Below are positions 44,965 through 55,786 of a stretch of 64,000 nt of DNA, piece by piece. Origin of the DNA: Photorhabdus australis DSM 17609 (GTDB taxonomy: Bacteria > Pseudomonadota > Gammaproteobacteria > Enterobacterales > Enterobacteriaceae); NCBI RefSeq assembly GCF_000711895.1, contig NZ_JONO01000007.1, positions 62,001-126,000 on the forward strand. Reading direction: 5' to 3'. A program made the position numbers and the translations under genes. Under the pieces are notes generated by a model, which saw only the letters and a program-made list of their open reading frames with translations, searched no databases and had not been told where the DNA came from. Every line of letters starts with the position of its first letter. The stretch's first letter is position 1.

Positions 44965-46263
44965 ATGAAGGAGCAAATCATGGCACGTATTGTCATTGCA
45001 GCGGTCGCGACACCTGGGCATGTCTATCCGATGTTAAAGGTTGCTGAATCACTGATAGCACAAGGACATCAGGTCACAGTATTTACCGGTGCGCTATTTC
45101 GCCAACAAGTAGAAGCGTTAAGCGCACAATTTGCCCCTTTTGACGAACAAATAGACTTTGACTACCGTCATTTAGAACAGCATTTCCCTAACCGCGCTCA
45201 ACTTCCTCCGGGAAATGTACAAATGGCACTGGCATTTAAGAACTTCTTTTCCGCCCCAATCCCACTTCTTGATCGTCAATTACGACAAATCATTCGTGAA
45301 CAACAAGCGGAACTGCTTATAGCCGAGAACTGCTTTTACGGTATATTACCTCTGCTGCAAAAAGAAAAAGCCCATCGTCTTCCAGTAATAGTTGTTGGCA
45401 TAACACCTTTGGCTTACTCTTCGAAAGATTCAGTTTTTTGGGGACCTCGTATCCCGCCCGCGGTATTACCACCAGAATTGACACATGAACAACTGGTAGA
45501 TGAAACCAACCAGCAGTTAATAACCGAAGTACAGGATAGCTTCAATGATTCATTAATCCAGTCTGGAGGATCTGCGTTAACCAGACCTTTCAATGATGAA
45601 ATGATTTTTGGTGCTGATCTCTTTTTACAGCTCTCAAGCCTGGCATTTGAATACCCACGACAAGGATTACCTGATACAGTCCATTTTATTGGGCCGCTTC
45701 CTAACCCTGCACCGAAAATAGAATCACCTCAATTATGGGAAGAAGATGATCCACGTCCACTGGTTGTCGTCACTCAAGGTACTATATCCAATACCGATTT
45801 AAATCAGTTAATTCTCCCCACATTACACGCACTGGCGACATTACCAGTGCGTGTATTGGCAACCACCGGGGGCAGACCAGTCGAAACATTGAGGAAAGAT
45901 CTACCCGAAAACGTATGTATTGAAGAATTTATTTCATTTGAGCATTGGCTACCGCAAGCTTCATTACTCATATCCAACGGTGGTTATGGAACCATCAATT
46001 ATGCCCTTAGCCACGGAACACCATTACTCATTGCAGATGCAGGAGAAGGCAAGCAGGAAGCAGCTTTTCGTGTTGTATGGGCTGGATGCGGAATTAATCT
46101 GGAGACAGCACACCCCACTGAATCTCAACTTAAGCAAACAGTGGAAAATATGTTAAGTACAGACTTGTTTAAACAACGTGCACAAATTGTCCAAAAAGAT
46201 TATGCAAGACATGATGCATTAACAGCAATATCCAATCACGTAGAGCAGTTAACTCTCGCATAA
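44965..46263 (+). CDS. GT1-family glycosyltransferase (copy 2)
   Basis: Same length (432 residues) and architecture as copy 1, and closer to copy 3: TPGHVYPMLKVAESLIAQG, FWGPRIPPAVLPPELTHEQL, VVVTQGTISNTDLNQLILP, FEHWLPQASLLISNGGYGTI and GEGKQEAAFRVVWAGCG. The true start is probably the ATG of MARIVIAAVATPG at 44980, which has AAGGAG upstream; an in-frame ATG lies at 44965. Its 5' flank (TCAGGAGYTAGCG...CAAAACA) is shared with copy 3, so the promoter was duplicated with the gene. Confidence 0.88.
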   Translation: MKEQIMARIVIAAVATPGHVYPMLKVAESLIAQGHQVTVFTGALFRQQVEALSAQFAPFDEQIDFDYRHLEQHFPNRAQLPPGNVQMALAFKNFFSAPIPLLDRQLRQIIREQQAELLIAENCFYGILPLLQKEKAHRLPVIVVGITPLAYSSKDSVFWGPRIPPAVLPPELTHEQLVDETNQQLITEVQDSFNDSLIQSGGSALTRPFNDEMIFGADLFLQLSSLAFEYPRQGLPDTVHFIGPLPNPAPKIESPQLWEEDDPRPLVVVTQGTISNTDLNQLILPTLHALATLPVRVLATTGGRPVETLRKDLPENVCIEEFISFEHWLPQASLLISNGGYGTINYALSHGTPLLIADAGEGKQEAAFRVVWAGCGINLETAHPTESQLKQTVENMLSTDLFKQRAQIVQKDYARHDALTAISNHVEQLTLA

Positions 46264-46292
46264 AGCCATCAGCTAATCCCCAGATACTTCGT

Positions 46293-46339
46293 CCTTCCTC
46301 TCCATTTTAGTGCTAACACAGACTAAAGGGGGGGAGGAA
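46293..46339 (+). terminator. Long hairpin after glycosyltransferase 2
   Basis: CCTTCCTCTCC ... GGGGGGAGGAA, homologous to the hairpin after copy 1; no T-run. Confidence 0.5.
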
Positions 46340-46497
46340 ATCTGTATATTTAACAACCTAGCAAGAAAATAAACCATAGTGATTATTGTCATAATGAACT
46401 ATTGTTACTACAATGAATTTATGACAGTAGTCATAAATAATCACACTATGAGTCAGGAGTTAGCGCAATTAAATCAAAACAGTAGAAGGAGTAAGTT

Positions 46498-47796
46498 ATG
46501 GCACGAATTGTCATTGCAGCGGTTGCAACACCAGGACATGTCTATCCGATGTTAAAGGTAACTCAATCACTGATAACACAAGGACATCAGGTAACTGTAT
46601 TCACTGGCGTGTTATTTCGCCAACATGTAGAAGATTTAAACGCAACATTTATCCCTTTTGATGAAAAAATAGACTTTGATTACCGTCACTTAAAGCAACG
46701 TTTTCCTGACCGAGCGCATGTTCCGCCAGGAAACCTACAAATGGCACTAGCGTTTAAAGATTTCTTCTGTAGCCCCATCCCACTTCTCGACCGTCAATTA
46801 CAACAAATCATCCATGAACAGCAAGCAGAGTTACTTATAGCCGAGAACTGCTTTTATGGCATATTGCCACTGTTGCAAAAAGAAAAATCTCATCGCCTTC
46901 CAGTAATCATCATCGGCATAACGCCTCTGGCTTACTCTTCAAAAGATTCAATTTTCTGGGGACCACGTATCCCACCTGCATTACTGCCATCAGAATTGAC
47001 ACATGAGCAACTCGTGGATGAGGAGGCTCGACAACTAATAACCGAAGTACAGAATAACTTCAATGACGCACTAGCTCAGTCAGGATGCTCTACGTTAACC
47101 CGATTTTTCAACGATGAAGTCATCTTTAGCTCTGATCGCTTTTTGCAACTTTCAACCCTGGCATTTGAATATCCACGAGAAGGATTACCTGATACAGTCC
47201 ATTTTATCGGCCCACTCCCCAACCCCGCACCGAAAATAGAATCACCTCAATTATGGGAAGACGATGATCCACGTCCATTGGTTGTCGTTACTCAAGGCAC
47301 CATGTCCAATACTGATTTAAATCAGTTAATTCTCCCCACACTGCGGGCGCTTGCAACATTGCCTGTTCGTGTATTGGCAACCACCGGTGGTAGATCGGTA
47401 GAAATACTGCAAGAGAACATACCTGACAATGCACACATCGAAGAATTTATTTCATTTGAGGACTGGCTACCGAAAGCTTCATTGTTAATAACCAACGGTG
47501 GTTACGGCACAATTAATTACGCTCTCAACCACGGTACACCATTGCTCATTGCCGATACAGGAGAAGGTAAACAGGAAACAGCATTTCGCGTCGTATGGGC
47601 TGGATGCGGTATTAATCTGGATACAGCACAACCCGCTGAATCTCAACTTAAGCAAACAGTGGAAAATATGCTGAGTACAAATTTGTTTAAACAACGCGCA
47701 CAAATCGTCCAAGATGATTACGCCAGTCACGACGCATTAGCAGCAATATCCAATCATGCAGAACAATTAATCCTCGAACGAAATCGTGCTAATTAA
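46498..47796 (+). CDS. GT1-family glycosyltransferase (copy 3)
   Basis: A 432-residue paralogue of copies 1 and 2 with all the same motifs: TPGHVYPMLKVTQSLITQG, VVVTQGTMSNTDLNQLILP, FISFEDWLPKASLLITNGG and KQETAFRVVWAGCGINLD. The change HW to DW in the FEHWLP motif is unique to this copy. The start has GAAGGAG upstream. The three proteins probably glycosylate one or a few related secondary metabolites or lipids; the substrates cannot be read from sequence. Confidence 0.88.
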   Translation: MARIVIAAVATPGHVYPMLKVTQSLITQGHQVTVFTGVLFRQHVEDLNATFIPFDEKIDFDYRHLKQRFPDRAHVPPGNLQMALAFKDFFCSPIPLLDRQLQQIIHEQQAELLIAENCFYGILPLLQKEKSHRLPVIIIGITPLAYSSKDSIFWGPRIPPALLPSELTHEQLVDEEARQLITEVQNNFNDALAQSGCSTLTRFFNDEVIFSSDRFLQLSTLAFEYPREGLPDTVHFIGPLPNPAPKIESPQLWEDDDPRPLVVVTQGTMSNTDLNQLILPTLRALATLPVRVLATTGGRSVEILQENIPDNAHIEEFISFEDWLPKASLLITNGGYGTINYALNHGTPLLIADTGEGKQETAFRVVWAGCGINLDTAQPAESQLKQTVENMLSTNLFKQRAQIVQDDYASHDALAAISNHAEQLILERNRAN

Positions 47797-47812
47797 CCCC
47801 TTGATATATTGT

Positions 47813-47857
47813 CTCTCCTCCCCATCTCGAGGCTAATTTTGTCCAGAGGGGAGAGAG
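47813..47857 (+). terminator. Long hairpin after glycosyltransferase 3
   Basis: CTCTCCTCCCC ... GGGGAGAGAG, matching the hairpins after copies 1 and 2 in position and arm sequence. Confidence 0.5.
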
Positions 47858-48032
47858 CAACTAAAATCTAAAATGCTTCCTATTATATTTTTCACGCCTG
47901 CATCAAATGAATGAATTGTAGCTTATATAAAGCTAGTTTTTGTGCTGATAGTTAGCAGATGATTTTAGAATTCAAGAAAAAGCGACTTGACTCTTAAAAA
48001 GGAGAGTAGAACAAATAGATATTAAACTCAAA

Positions 48033-48578
48033 TCAAACAGCAGTGCCATAAATTGGCATACAAACAGGTTCCACAAATGGCATCAATCTATCGTTCATAA
48101 TCTTAATTGGATCGCAAAAATTCATTACTCGATCAGATAACGTTAATTGCGGTTGAGCTAGCAAACAAAGGCTCGCACTATCCCCCGCCTCTGCTACTAA
48201 AAATATGGCATCGGTTCCACAATCCTGAAGGCGTACCTGAATCAACTCCCCCTGAACAGGCTTTTCTATCATAGCAAAACGAGAAAAATACCAGCTTCTT
48301 GGCATTTGTGGCTTAATAAAGCGAAAAGCCACTAACGCATTAAGAATTAATTCAGCTCTCAATTCATCTGAAATATTAATTCGGCGTGTCTGTTCTTCAA
48401 AACAATAATAAAGCGTCGCATCTTCCACAGAAAACGACACTTCCCCCATAGCATAGGGTGTCAGCATCTTTGCAGGAAAACAGGAACGAAAAACCATACC
48501 ATTAGACAGATCGAGCATTACACGGTCATGGTCAGCATCAAAATACCAGCGCCATTGGTCATCAGGTTTAATTTTCAT
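48033..48578 (-). CDS. zapC: Cell division protein ZapC
   Basis: ZapC stabilises FtsZ filaments at the division ring. The 181 residues match the family length. The N-terminal start KIKPDDQWRWYFDADHDRVM and the middle MLTPYAMGEVSFSVEDATLY are characteristic. It lies 190 bp downstream of pyrD on the same strand, as in other Enterobacterales. Confidence 0.92.
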   Translation of the reverse strand: MKIKPDDQWRWYFDADHDRVMLDLSNGMVFRSCFPAKMLTPYAMGEVSFSVEDATLYYCFEEQTRRINISDELRAELILNALVAFRFIKPQMPRSWYFSRFAMIEKPVQGELIQVRLQDCGTDAIFLVAEAGDSASLCLLAQPQLTLSDRVMNFCDPIKIMNDRLMPFVEPVCMPIYGTAV

Positions 48579-48768
48579 GGGTTATCCTTTTATGCCAAGA
48601 AGCTTACATCGCTAAACAGATTGTAAATAACTTGCCTGCTATTCAGTGAAATAAATCCTGTCATAATTAAAAGATATGCAAAGATACAGATAAAACTTAG
48701 GTGATCAGAGCGAATATAGACGAGTTGGGGGCAAAAATAAACCCCCAATGATAAATTATCAGAAAGAT

Positions 48769-49788
48769 TCAGATATGATTGATGATATCTTTGATTAATT
48801 TTGGACCATGATAGATAAATCCAGAGAAAATCTGTATTAAAGAAGCCCCGGCTACTATTTTCTCTCTGGCCGCAGTTAGTGAATCTATTCCGCCAACACC
48901 GATAATAGGAATTTCACCTTTTAATTCTTGCGATAATCGACGAATAACTTCTGTACTACGTAACTGAACCGGTCGGCCACTTAACCCACCAGCTTGTTGA
49001 CAATAATTAAGTCCTTCAACTAATTTCTTGTCTAACGTTGTATTCGTTGCAATAGCTCCATCGATATTATGACGAATTAAACTATCCGCAATTTGAACTA
49101 ACTCTGCTTCAGAAAGATCCGGAGCGATTTTCACCGCAACAGGGACATATTTTTGATATTTTTGCTGAAGCTCACTTTGCTTATCTTTAATCGCAGAGAG
49201 TAAGTCATCCAGCGCTTCGCCATATTGTAATGTTCTTAAACCCTGTGTATTTGGTGATGAGATATTAATCGCAATATAGCTAGCATAAGGATAAACTTTA
49301 TCCATGCAGATCAAATAATCATCTTTCCCATGTTCTACTGGCGTATCTTTATTTTTGCCAATATTGATCCCAATAACCCCACCATATTTTGCTTTTTTGA
49401 CATTTTCCACCAGGTTATCAACACCGAGGTTATTGAAGCCCATACGGTTAATTAACCCTTCTGCTTCAACAATACGAAACAGTCTTGGTTTATCATTTCC
49501 TGCCTGAGCACGTGGAGTTACAGTACCAATTTCAATAAAACCAAATCCCATTGCGCCAAATGCGTCAATACAATCGCCATCTTTATCAAGACCCGCAGCC
49601 AGACCAAGAGGATTTTTAAATGACAGGCCCATGCAAGTAACGGGTTTTGTAGCAACTGACTGATGGATAAGAAATTCGAAAGGAGTACCGGTAATACGTT
49701 TGAGCTGGCGGAAAGTTAACTCGTGCGCTCGTTCAGGCTCAAACTGAAACAACGCCTTCCTGATTAGTGGGTAGCACATCATCCTCAA
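48769..49788 (-). CDS. pyrD: Dihydroorotate dehydrogenase (quinone)
   Basis: Membrane-associated FMN enzyme that oxidises dihydroorotate to orotate in pyrimidine synthesis, passing electrons to quinone. An N-terminal amphipathic helix region ([21 protein letters not shown]) precedes the TIM barrel. FMN and catalytic parts are [35 protein letters not shown] with the catalytic Ser (about 178), [23 protein letters not shown] and [16 protein letters not shown]. By comparison with E. coli (MYYPFV) the start is probably the ATG at 49779. Confidence 0.97.
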   Translation of the reverse strand: MRMMCYPLIRKALFQFEPERAHELTFRQLKRITGTPFEFLIHQSVATKPVTCMGLSFKNPLGLAAGLDKDGDCIDAFGAMGFGFIEIGTVTPRAQAGNDKPRLFRIVEAEGLINRMGFNNLGVDNLVENVKKAKYGGVIGINIGKNKDTPVEHGKDDYLICMDKVYPYASYIAINISSPNTQGLRTLQYGEALDDLLSAIKDKQSELQQKYQKYVPVAVKIAPDLSEAELVQIADSLIRHNIDGAIATNTTLDKKLVEGLNYCQQAGGLSGRPVQLRSTEVIRRLSQELKGEIPIIGVGGIDSLTAAREKIVAGASLIQIFSGFIYHGPKLIKDIINHI

Positions 49789-49804
49789 CCTGTTAATTAA
49801 TTCA

Positions 49805-49929
49805 TATACCTGTTATCTTTCAAGTTGCCTTTGTTGGCTGCACTCTCTCACCCCGGTCACATAGTTATCTATGCTCCCGGGGATTCGTTCCCTTGCCGTC
49901 GCGATGCATCTTGAAATCTATTGGGTATA
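49805..49929 (-). repeat. ERIC repeat 1
   Basis: A 125-bp element with ends TATACC...GGTATA and the conserved core CCCCGGGGATTCGTT region. It is inverted relative to the copies at 55787 and 62669. It lies just upstream of pyrD. Confidence 0.93.
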
Positions 49930-50582
49930 AACACTAAGTTATAAAAATAAAACCAATATGCTTCTATACACATTCATGTGCCACTGAGAAATTTTTGAGT
50001 GGCACCATACTCATTGCCAATCTCCAAGATATCTTGGTAAGAGATTAACCGAATAGCGTGGGTTGAAGCCACAGAAATATGCTCATCAGCAGCAAATTTT
50101 TTCCATCCGTGACTAAAACTGTCGCTCGGCTGCTCTTAAACAGTAAGAATCACGCCATTAAGGATACAAAGATTAACCACCATTCAGTGTCTTATCATAC
50201 TTTCTTTCCCAAGATTAAAACCACTCAATTAGTACTGTGCTTTCCGGTAAATTTCATTTCCAGCTCATCCAATATCATTATTTTGCCTCTGACACTAAAA
50301 AGATAAAAAATTATTTAAAATCAAAGCAATCCATCTCTCTACTACGGTATCTGAAAGAATAAAAACGAATCGAAAGGTTAAAAAAACATGCGAAATTTTG
50401 CCACATTTAATAAATCCACATTTAAAACCTTCACCACCAAAGAATTAAGTAAGATCGTTCCGGATTAACACAGATTCATTTCGCTATTGAATAATTTCTC
50501 ATAAAATGATAGAAGAATGGAGATTATTTTATCTTCTATTATAATAGAAGGAAATCTTAAATAAACTGTGGCTTAGAATAAT
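49930..50582. other. Gene-poor stretch between ERIC 1 and a lipoprotein gene
   Basis: About 650 bp without a supported gene. It contains a hairpin GTGCCACT ... AGTGGCAC at about 49979-50006, with an AT-rich loop. A 75-codon plus-strand frame at 50079-50306 has no features. The last 100 bp are AT-rich and probably hold the promoter of the lipoprotein gene. Confidence 0.5.
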
Positions 50583-51119
50583 ATGAAAAAATTAATCCTT
50601 GTTATCTCCATTTCTTTACTTTCAGGCTGTGCAATTAGTTTAACAAAGCCTATGGAAGATTATTCAGGTACTGATTCTGCCAGAATTAGAGTCAGAAATT
50701 ACCTCCCGCCACTGACACTGGAAACTTACGAAAAATCGGGGGAATGCTTTAAGCTCGTTGACCTCAGAACTCTGACTGCTGGTGTTAACTTTATCGGCAT
50801 TAAATCAACATACAATAAAAAAATACCAGGTATGACTCCCCCGTCACTGCACATGCAAGGTGCAGACGCTCTTGAGTATACTATTAAAGCAAATCAACAT
50901 ATGAGTATTACTTCCCAAGAACACACTTACAGGTCTCCGAGCGGATACATGTCAAGCTTTTTTATTCCTGAAGTTGGTCACGATTATGACATATATCCAC
51001 ATGAATTGAATGTAATCATTAAAGATCTATCAAGCAAAAATGGCTATCGAAATTGGAATAATGACGATAAAGAGTGTAAATACAAAATAAATCTATTTGG
51101 TGGTAGAAATTACGAATAA
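50583..51119 (+). CDS. Putative lipoprotein of unknown function
   Basis: A 178-residue protein with a lipoprotein signal: KKLILVISISLLSGCAIS, lipobox LSGC with Cys16. The mature part has three more Cys (SGECFKL, KECKYK), an RIRVRNYLPPLTLETYE segment, and a C-terminal region rich in Tyr and Asp. Ser/Thr at position +2 to +3 suggests outer-membrane sorting. The family is not recognised. It lies between pyrD and pepN, where E. coli has ssu genes, so it is a lineage-specific gene. Confidence 0.7.
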   Translation: MKKLILVISISLLSGCAISLTKPMEDYSGTDSARIRVRNYLPPLTLETYEKSGECFKLVDLRTLTAGVNFIGIKSTYNKKIPGMTPPSLHMQGADALEYTIKANQHMSITSQEHTYRSPSGYMSSFFIPEVGHDYDIYPHELNVIIKDLSSKNGYRNWNNDDKECKYKINLFGGRNYE

Positions 51120-51331
51120 CGGTTATCTTTCTTACTATATAGCCCTCAATGAGGGCAACAAACCTCTGCTTATCTTTAGCTCTGTTTTCAATTCCAAATT
51201 GAATTTTAAAATAATTGCACATCAACATTCAATTGACATCACACCTATCTTACACCGACAAATAGGGAATATCTGTATGAAAATCACTGTGCAACCTAAC
51301 AGGTAATTAGATTATCACTAAGGTGATAAAA

Positions 51332-51364
51332 TTTTTTATTAAGCGCTGAACGCCTTAATAAAAA
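51332..51364. terminator. Bidirectional terminator between the lipoprotein gene and pepN
   Basis: TTTTTATTAAG-CGCTGAACGC-CTTAATAAAAA: perfect 11-bp arms with T-runs on both strands, in the gap where the two genes converge. The rest of the 335-bp gap shows no gene. Confidence 0.75.
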
Positions 51365-51417
51365 CTAAAGTAAATAATTGCAAGAGACTTATTATCCAGA
51401 AAACAAAGCTGAAAGAA

Positions 51418-51446
51418 TATCGGGCTAAATAACCATTAGCCCGATA
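51418..51446 (-). terminator. Hairpin after pepN
   Basis: TATCGGGCTAA-ATAACCA-TTAGCCCGATA, 11-bp arms, directly after the pepN stop; the T-run on the pepN strand is weak (TTCTTTC). Confidence 0.6.
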
Positions 51447-51454
51447 AACAGTTA

Positions 51455-54067
51455 TCAGCTTTCTAACGCCTTGGTGATTTTCTCAAACAAATCACCAGAT
51501 AGATTTTCCAACCCTTTTAACTGTTCCAACACACTACGCATCATATCTTTACGTTTATCATCATAACGCTTCAAACGCATCAACGGTTCAATCAAACGGG
51601 AAGCAACCTGCGGATTACGGCTGTTAAGATCAGTCAAAATTTCCAACAAGAACTGATAGCCACTACCATCTTCAGCATGAAATGCCACCGGGTTATTAAC
51701 AAATGCGCCAACCAGAGCACGCACTCGGTTTGGATTCCCTATGCTAAATGATCGATGATTCAGAAGATTACGCACATTCGTCAGAACATCTGCTGACGGG
51801 CTACTTGCCTGTAAGCTAAACCATTTATCCATAACTAAGCCATCTTGATGCCATTTCTCATCAAACTCTGCCATTAGCTGATCACAGCAAGGTAATTCAG
51901 CTACCACCGCTGCAAATAACGCCGCTAGCGCATCCGTCATATTATCAGACTGATGATATTGATTTGATATCAGCTTATCAGCCTGCTTCTGATGACCAAA
52001 GGCTAGATAATATAGGCAAATATTACGCAGAGATCGCTTAGCGATATCTTGGTGATTAACACGGTATGCACCTATATTGATGGAGTTATAAACTGCCGCA
52101 AATTCATCAGCCATCTCCTGAGCCAAAGTACGGGTAGTTGCCTCCAGAACTTCATGAATCGCTTTTGGATCAATAATCGTAAACAATTCCGCTATCTCAC
52201 TTCCTGATGGCAAAACCAGAATTAGAGCAGCTAAAGCAGGATCAAGATCCTTATCTAATAACACTGTACGGAAAGCATCTACCACATGCATTGGCAATTC
52301 AACTGGCTGCTTCTGCTGATAACGAATGACATTCAATTTGATATAGTTTGCCATCAGAGACTGAGCGGCATCCCAGCGAGAAAATTCATTGCGGGCATAT
52401 TTCATCAGGAATACCAACTGCTCATCACTAAATTTGTAATCTAGCTTCACTGGCGCTGAGAATTCACGTAATAAAGAAGGGACCGGCAATGACGGCACAT
52501 TATCAAATACAAACGTCTGCTCCGCATTGGTGACATTCAGCACATGGTGTACTGGCTGGCCATTATAATGCAGTGGGAGCACACAACCTTTACTGTCATA
52601 GAGTTCAATATCCAACGGAATATGCAGAGGCAGTTTCTCTTTTTGATCAGCTGTAGATGGTGTCATTTGCGTAACATGCAACTTATACTGCTGTTTTTCT
52701 GCATCATATTCATCACGGACTGTCAGCACCGGAGTACCCGATTGGCTATACCAGCGGCGGAAAAGTGACAAATCTACATTTGATGCATCTTCCATTGCCT
52801 GAACAAAATCATCACATGTTGCAGCACTACCGTCATGACGATGAATATAAAGCTGCATCCCTGCCTGAAATTGTTCTTCACCCAGCAAAGTATGAATCAT
52901 ACGAATAACTTCGGCCCCCTTTTCATACACAGTCAGCGTATAGAAGTTATTCATTTCAATCACTTTATCGGGGCGAATTGGATGAGCCATTGGGCTACCA
53001 TCTTCAACAAATTGTGCTGAACGCATAACACGCACATTATCGATACGATTAACAGAGCGTGAGCCGAGATCAGAGCTGAATTCCTGATCACGGAAGACAG
53101 TTAGTCCTTCTTTCAGGCTAAGCTGAAACCAATCACGGCAAGTAATACGGTTACCGGTCCAGTTATGGAAATATTCATGACCGATCACGGCTTCTATATT
53201 AAGGTAATCTTTATCAGTCGCAGTTTCAGATTTTGCCAACACATATTTGGAGTTAAAGATATTCAGCCCTTTATTCTCCATTGCACCCATATTGAAAAAA
53301 TCCACTGCAACAATCATGTAAATATCGAGATCATATTCAAGACCGAATCGGGTTTCATCCCATCTCATCGCATTTTTCAGGGAAGTCATTGCCCAATCAG
53401 CCCGGTCAAGATTACCGCGGTCAACAAACAGTTCCAATGCAACTTCACGGTCACTACGGGTCGTAAAAGTATCGCGCAGAACATCAAAATCACCCGCAAC
53501 CAGAGCAAACAAATAACCTGGTTTTGGGAATGGATCATGCCACTTCACCCAATGACGCCCATCACCAGTTTCTCCTCGCTCAACCCGGTTACCATTTGAA
53601 AGCAAATACGGATATTTAGATTTATCAGCAGTGATACGAGTTGTAAAACGCGCCAATACATCAGGACGATCAAGATAATAGGTAATGTGACGGAAACCCT
53701 CTGCTTCACACTGGGTACAAAGTGCATCGCCAGAAACATACAAGCCTTCAAGAGCAGTATTTTTCGATGGATGGATGGTATTCACAATTTTCACAGTGAA
53801 CTGAGCTGGCAACTGCTCAATGATCAGAACACCATCCTGCTCACGGTAATGTTCCCATGGCTGACCATCTATATGAAGACTTTTTAGTGTCAAGTCTTCA
53901 CCATTCAGCACTAATGGCGTTATTTCATGACTCAGACGTTTCACCTGGCTGATTGCAGTAACTTCTGTGTTATCGGCATCAAGATCAAAATCGAGTTCAA
54001 TATCAGAAATCGTATAGTCGGGAGCGCGATAATCCCGGCGATATTTAGCTTGTCGCTGTTGTGTCAT
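51455..54067 (-). CDS. pepN: Aminopeptidase N
   Basis: The main cytosolic M1 zinc aminopeptidase, removing N-terminal residues in peptide turnover. The 870 residues equal the E. coli length. The exopeptidase motif is NMGAMENKGLNIF (about 260), the zinc motif is VIGHEYFHNWTGNR (about 296, HEYFH) with the distal Glu in SLKEGLTVFRDQEFSSD, and the catalytic Tyr is in TVYEKGAEVIRM. It is divergent from pncB. Confidence 0.97.
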   Translation of the reverse strand: MTQQRQAKYRRDYRAPDYTISDIELDFDLDADNTEVTAISQVKRLSHEITPLVLNGEDLTLKSLHIDGQPWEHYREQDGVLIIEQLPAQFTVKIVNTIHPSKNTALEGLYVSGDALCTQCEAEGFRHITYYLDRPDVLARFTTRITADKSKYPYLLSNGNRVERGETGDGRHWVKWHDPFPKPGYLFALVAGDFDVLRDTFTTRSDREVALELFVDRGNLDRADWAMTSLKNAMRWDETRFGLEYDLDIYMIVAVDFFNMGAMENKGLNIFNSKYVLAKSETATDKDYLNIEAVIGHEYFHNWTGNRITCRDWFQLSLKEGLTVFRDQEFSSDLGSRSVNRIDNVRVMRSAQFVEDGSPMAHPIRPDKVIEMNNFYTLTVYEKGAEVIRMIHTLLGEEQFQAGMQLYIHRHDGSAATCDDFVQAMEDASNVDLSLFRRWYSQSGTPVLTVRDEYDAEKQQYKLHVTQMTPSTADQKEKLPLHIPLDIELYDSKGCVLPLHYNGQPVHHVLNVTNAEQTFVFDNVPSLPVPSLLREFSAPVKLDYKFSDEQLVFLMKYARNEFSRWDAAQSLMANYIKLNVIRYQQKQPVELPMHVVDAFRTVLLDKDLDPALAALILVLPSGSEIAELFTIIDPKAIHEVLEATTRTLAQEMADEFAAVYNSINIGAYRVNHQDIAKRSLRNICLYYLAFGHQKQADKLISNQYHQSDNMTDALAALFAAVVAELPCCDQLMAEFDEKWHQDGLVMDKWFSLQASSPSADVLTNVRNLLNHRSFSIGNPNRVRALVGAFVNNPVAFHAEDGSGYQFLLEILTDLNSRNPQVASRLIEPLMRLKRYDDKRKDMMRSVLEQLKGLENLSGDLFEKITKALES

Positions 54068-54412
54068 AAGAAACCTTTTGTTTCATATTTATGGAATTAA
54101 TTCAATACCAAATCTTACGCTGCCATAGAAAGAGGTTAAATTTCAAGAGTGAAATACCGCACCTTCTGGCGTTAAACATTCATTCAAAACGAGTATGATG
54201 TTATGTAAAGAATATGTTTGCTCTTTGGTGCTTGTTGTCACGCAATGATCAAATAACATGATAACATTTAACCAACGGCCCCTTTTAGCTTCGAGCATTT
54301 GGTGAACTATATGATGTTATGTGACTTCAATAACAAAATAATATCGGTATACTCTTCCAACTTTATCGATTTAGCTGACACGAATACGCTCCGTGAGGAT
54401 GCATAACGCGCC
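54068..54412. other. Divergent intergenic region pepN-pncB
   Basis: 345 bp that must hold the promoters of both genes. A 13-bp direct repeat (TATGATGTTATGT) occurs at about 54194 and 54310. No gene is supported, and I cannot identify the bound regulator. Confidence 0.45.
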
Positions 54413-55627
54413 ATGACCCTAGACGCTACCCCAATTATTAAATCACTGCTTGATACTGACGCTTATAAGCTTCATATGCAACAAGCAGTGTACCACCGCT
54501 ACAATGACATACCCGTAGTTGCAGAATTCCGCTGTCGCGGTGATGAACTGCTGGGTGAATATACCGAAGAATTACGCCATCAAGTTGACATGATGGCTGA
54601 TCTGGCATTAACCGATGCTGAATTTAATTATCTTGCCAGCCTGCCTTTTTTCAAAACTGATTATCTAAACTGGTTAAAAACTTTTCGTTTCAACCCACAA
54701 CAAGTCAATATTTCTGTTACAAGTGATGGCCAGTTAGCTGTCCGTATTTCAGGATTATGGCATGAAGTCATTATGTGGGAAGTCCCATTACTGGCATTAA
54801 TTAGTGAATTAGTTCATCGCCATCACTTACCAGATAACGCTGTTGAAAATGCAGTCAACCAGCTGCACAAGTTGATCAAACTGTTCTATCAAAATGCTAA
54901 AAATGAAGGCGTCGATCTCTCTAGTTTCAAGCTGATGGATTTCGGTACACGCCGGCGTTTCTCGCACAGTGTCCAACACGCTATCGTCAGGGAGCTGCAA
55001 CAGCATTTCCCTTACCTGATTGGCACTAGCAACTATCAACTTGCCCAACAACTTGGGCTCAACCCCGTTGGTACGCAAGCACATGAGTGGTTTCAAGCTC
55101 ATCAACAAATCAGTCCTGAACTGGCAAACAGTCAACGGGAGGCGTTACAAAATTGGCTAAATGAATATCCCAACCAATTGGGTATCGCCTTGACTGACTG
55201 CATCACAATGGATGCTTTCCTGCGGGATTTTGATGCTCAGCTTGCCAACAGCTATCAGGGTTTGCGCCATGATTCGGGTGATCCAGTTCAATGGGGTGAA
55301 AAAGCTATCGCTCATTATCAAAAGCTGGGCATCGATCCGATGACAAAAACCCTGGTATTTTCTGATAGCCTGGATTTCCAGAAGGCGCTGACGCTCTATC
55401 ATCATTTTCACAACAGAATCAACCTGATTTTTGGTATCGGTACACGACTGACTTGCAATATTCCGGGAGTTAATCCGCTAAATATTGTTATCAAACTTGT
55501 CGAATGTAATGGCAAACCGGTAGCAAAACTTTCAGACAGCCCTGGCAAAACCATTTGTGAGGATAACGAGTTTGTCAACCGACTACGTGCAGCTTTTGAT
55601 ATACCGCAAATCAAACAAGCTTGTTAG
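54413..55627 (+). CDS. pncB: Nicotinate phosphoribosyltransferase
   Basis: Salvages nicotinate to nicotinate mononucleotide for NAD synthesis using PRPP and ATP. The 404-residue protein has the usual start ([18 protein letters not shown]), the [12 protein letters not shown] stretch with the substrate-binding region (about 180), [23 protein letters not shown] with the phosphorylated His (about 224), and [17 protein letters not shown]. Followed by a strong hairpin. Confidence 0.96.
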   Translation: MTLDATPIIKSLLDTDAYKLHMQQAVYHRYNDIPVVAEFRCRGDELLGEYTEELRHQVDMMADLALTDAEFNYLASLPFFKTDYLNWLKTFRFNPQQVNISVTSDGQLAVRISGLWHEVIMWEVPLLALISELVHRHHLPDNAVENAVNQLHKLIKLFYQNAKNEGVDLSSFKLMDFGTRRRFSHSVQHAIVRELQQHFPYLIGTSNYQLAQQLGLNPVGTQAHEWFQAHQQISPELANSQREALQNWLNEYPNQLGIALTDCITMDAFLRDFDAQLANSYQGLRHDSGDPVQWGEKAIAHYQKLGIDPMTKTLVFSDSLDFQKALTLYHHFHNRINLIFGIGTRLTCNIPGVNPLNIVIKLVECNGKPVAKLSDSPGKTICEDNEFVNRLRAAFDIPQIKQAC

Positions 55628-55653
55628 CCCAATTTTTATTTAAAAATACAACA

Positions 55654-55680
55654 GTGCCGCTAGCAGAAAAGTAGCGGCAC
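55654..55680 (+). terminator. Hairpin after pncB
   Basis: GTGCCGCTA-GCAGAAAAG-TAGCGGCAC, 27 bp after the pncB stop; followed by CTCTTAAAAAGACC-TTTTT. Confidence 0.65.
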
Positions 55681-55786
55681 CTCTTAAAAAGACCTTTTTC
55701 CCTCTATTTCACCCGCTAAATTAGTGATTTCCTCTTGTTTCCTGAAATATGGCAAGTAACATAGAACGAGTTGCCCCTTATGGGTA

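Noticed and set aside
50079-50306. 75-codon plus-strand frame downstream of the ERIC repeat
   Set aside because: No ribosome site, no signal or domain, and ordinary intergenic composition.
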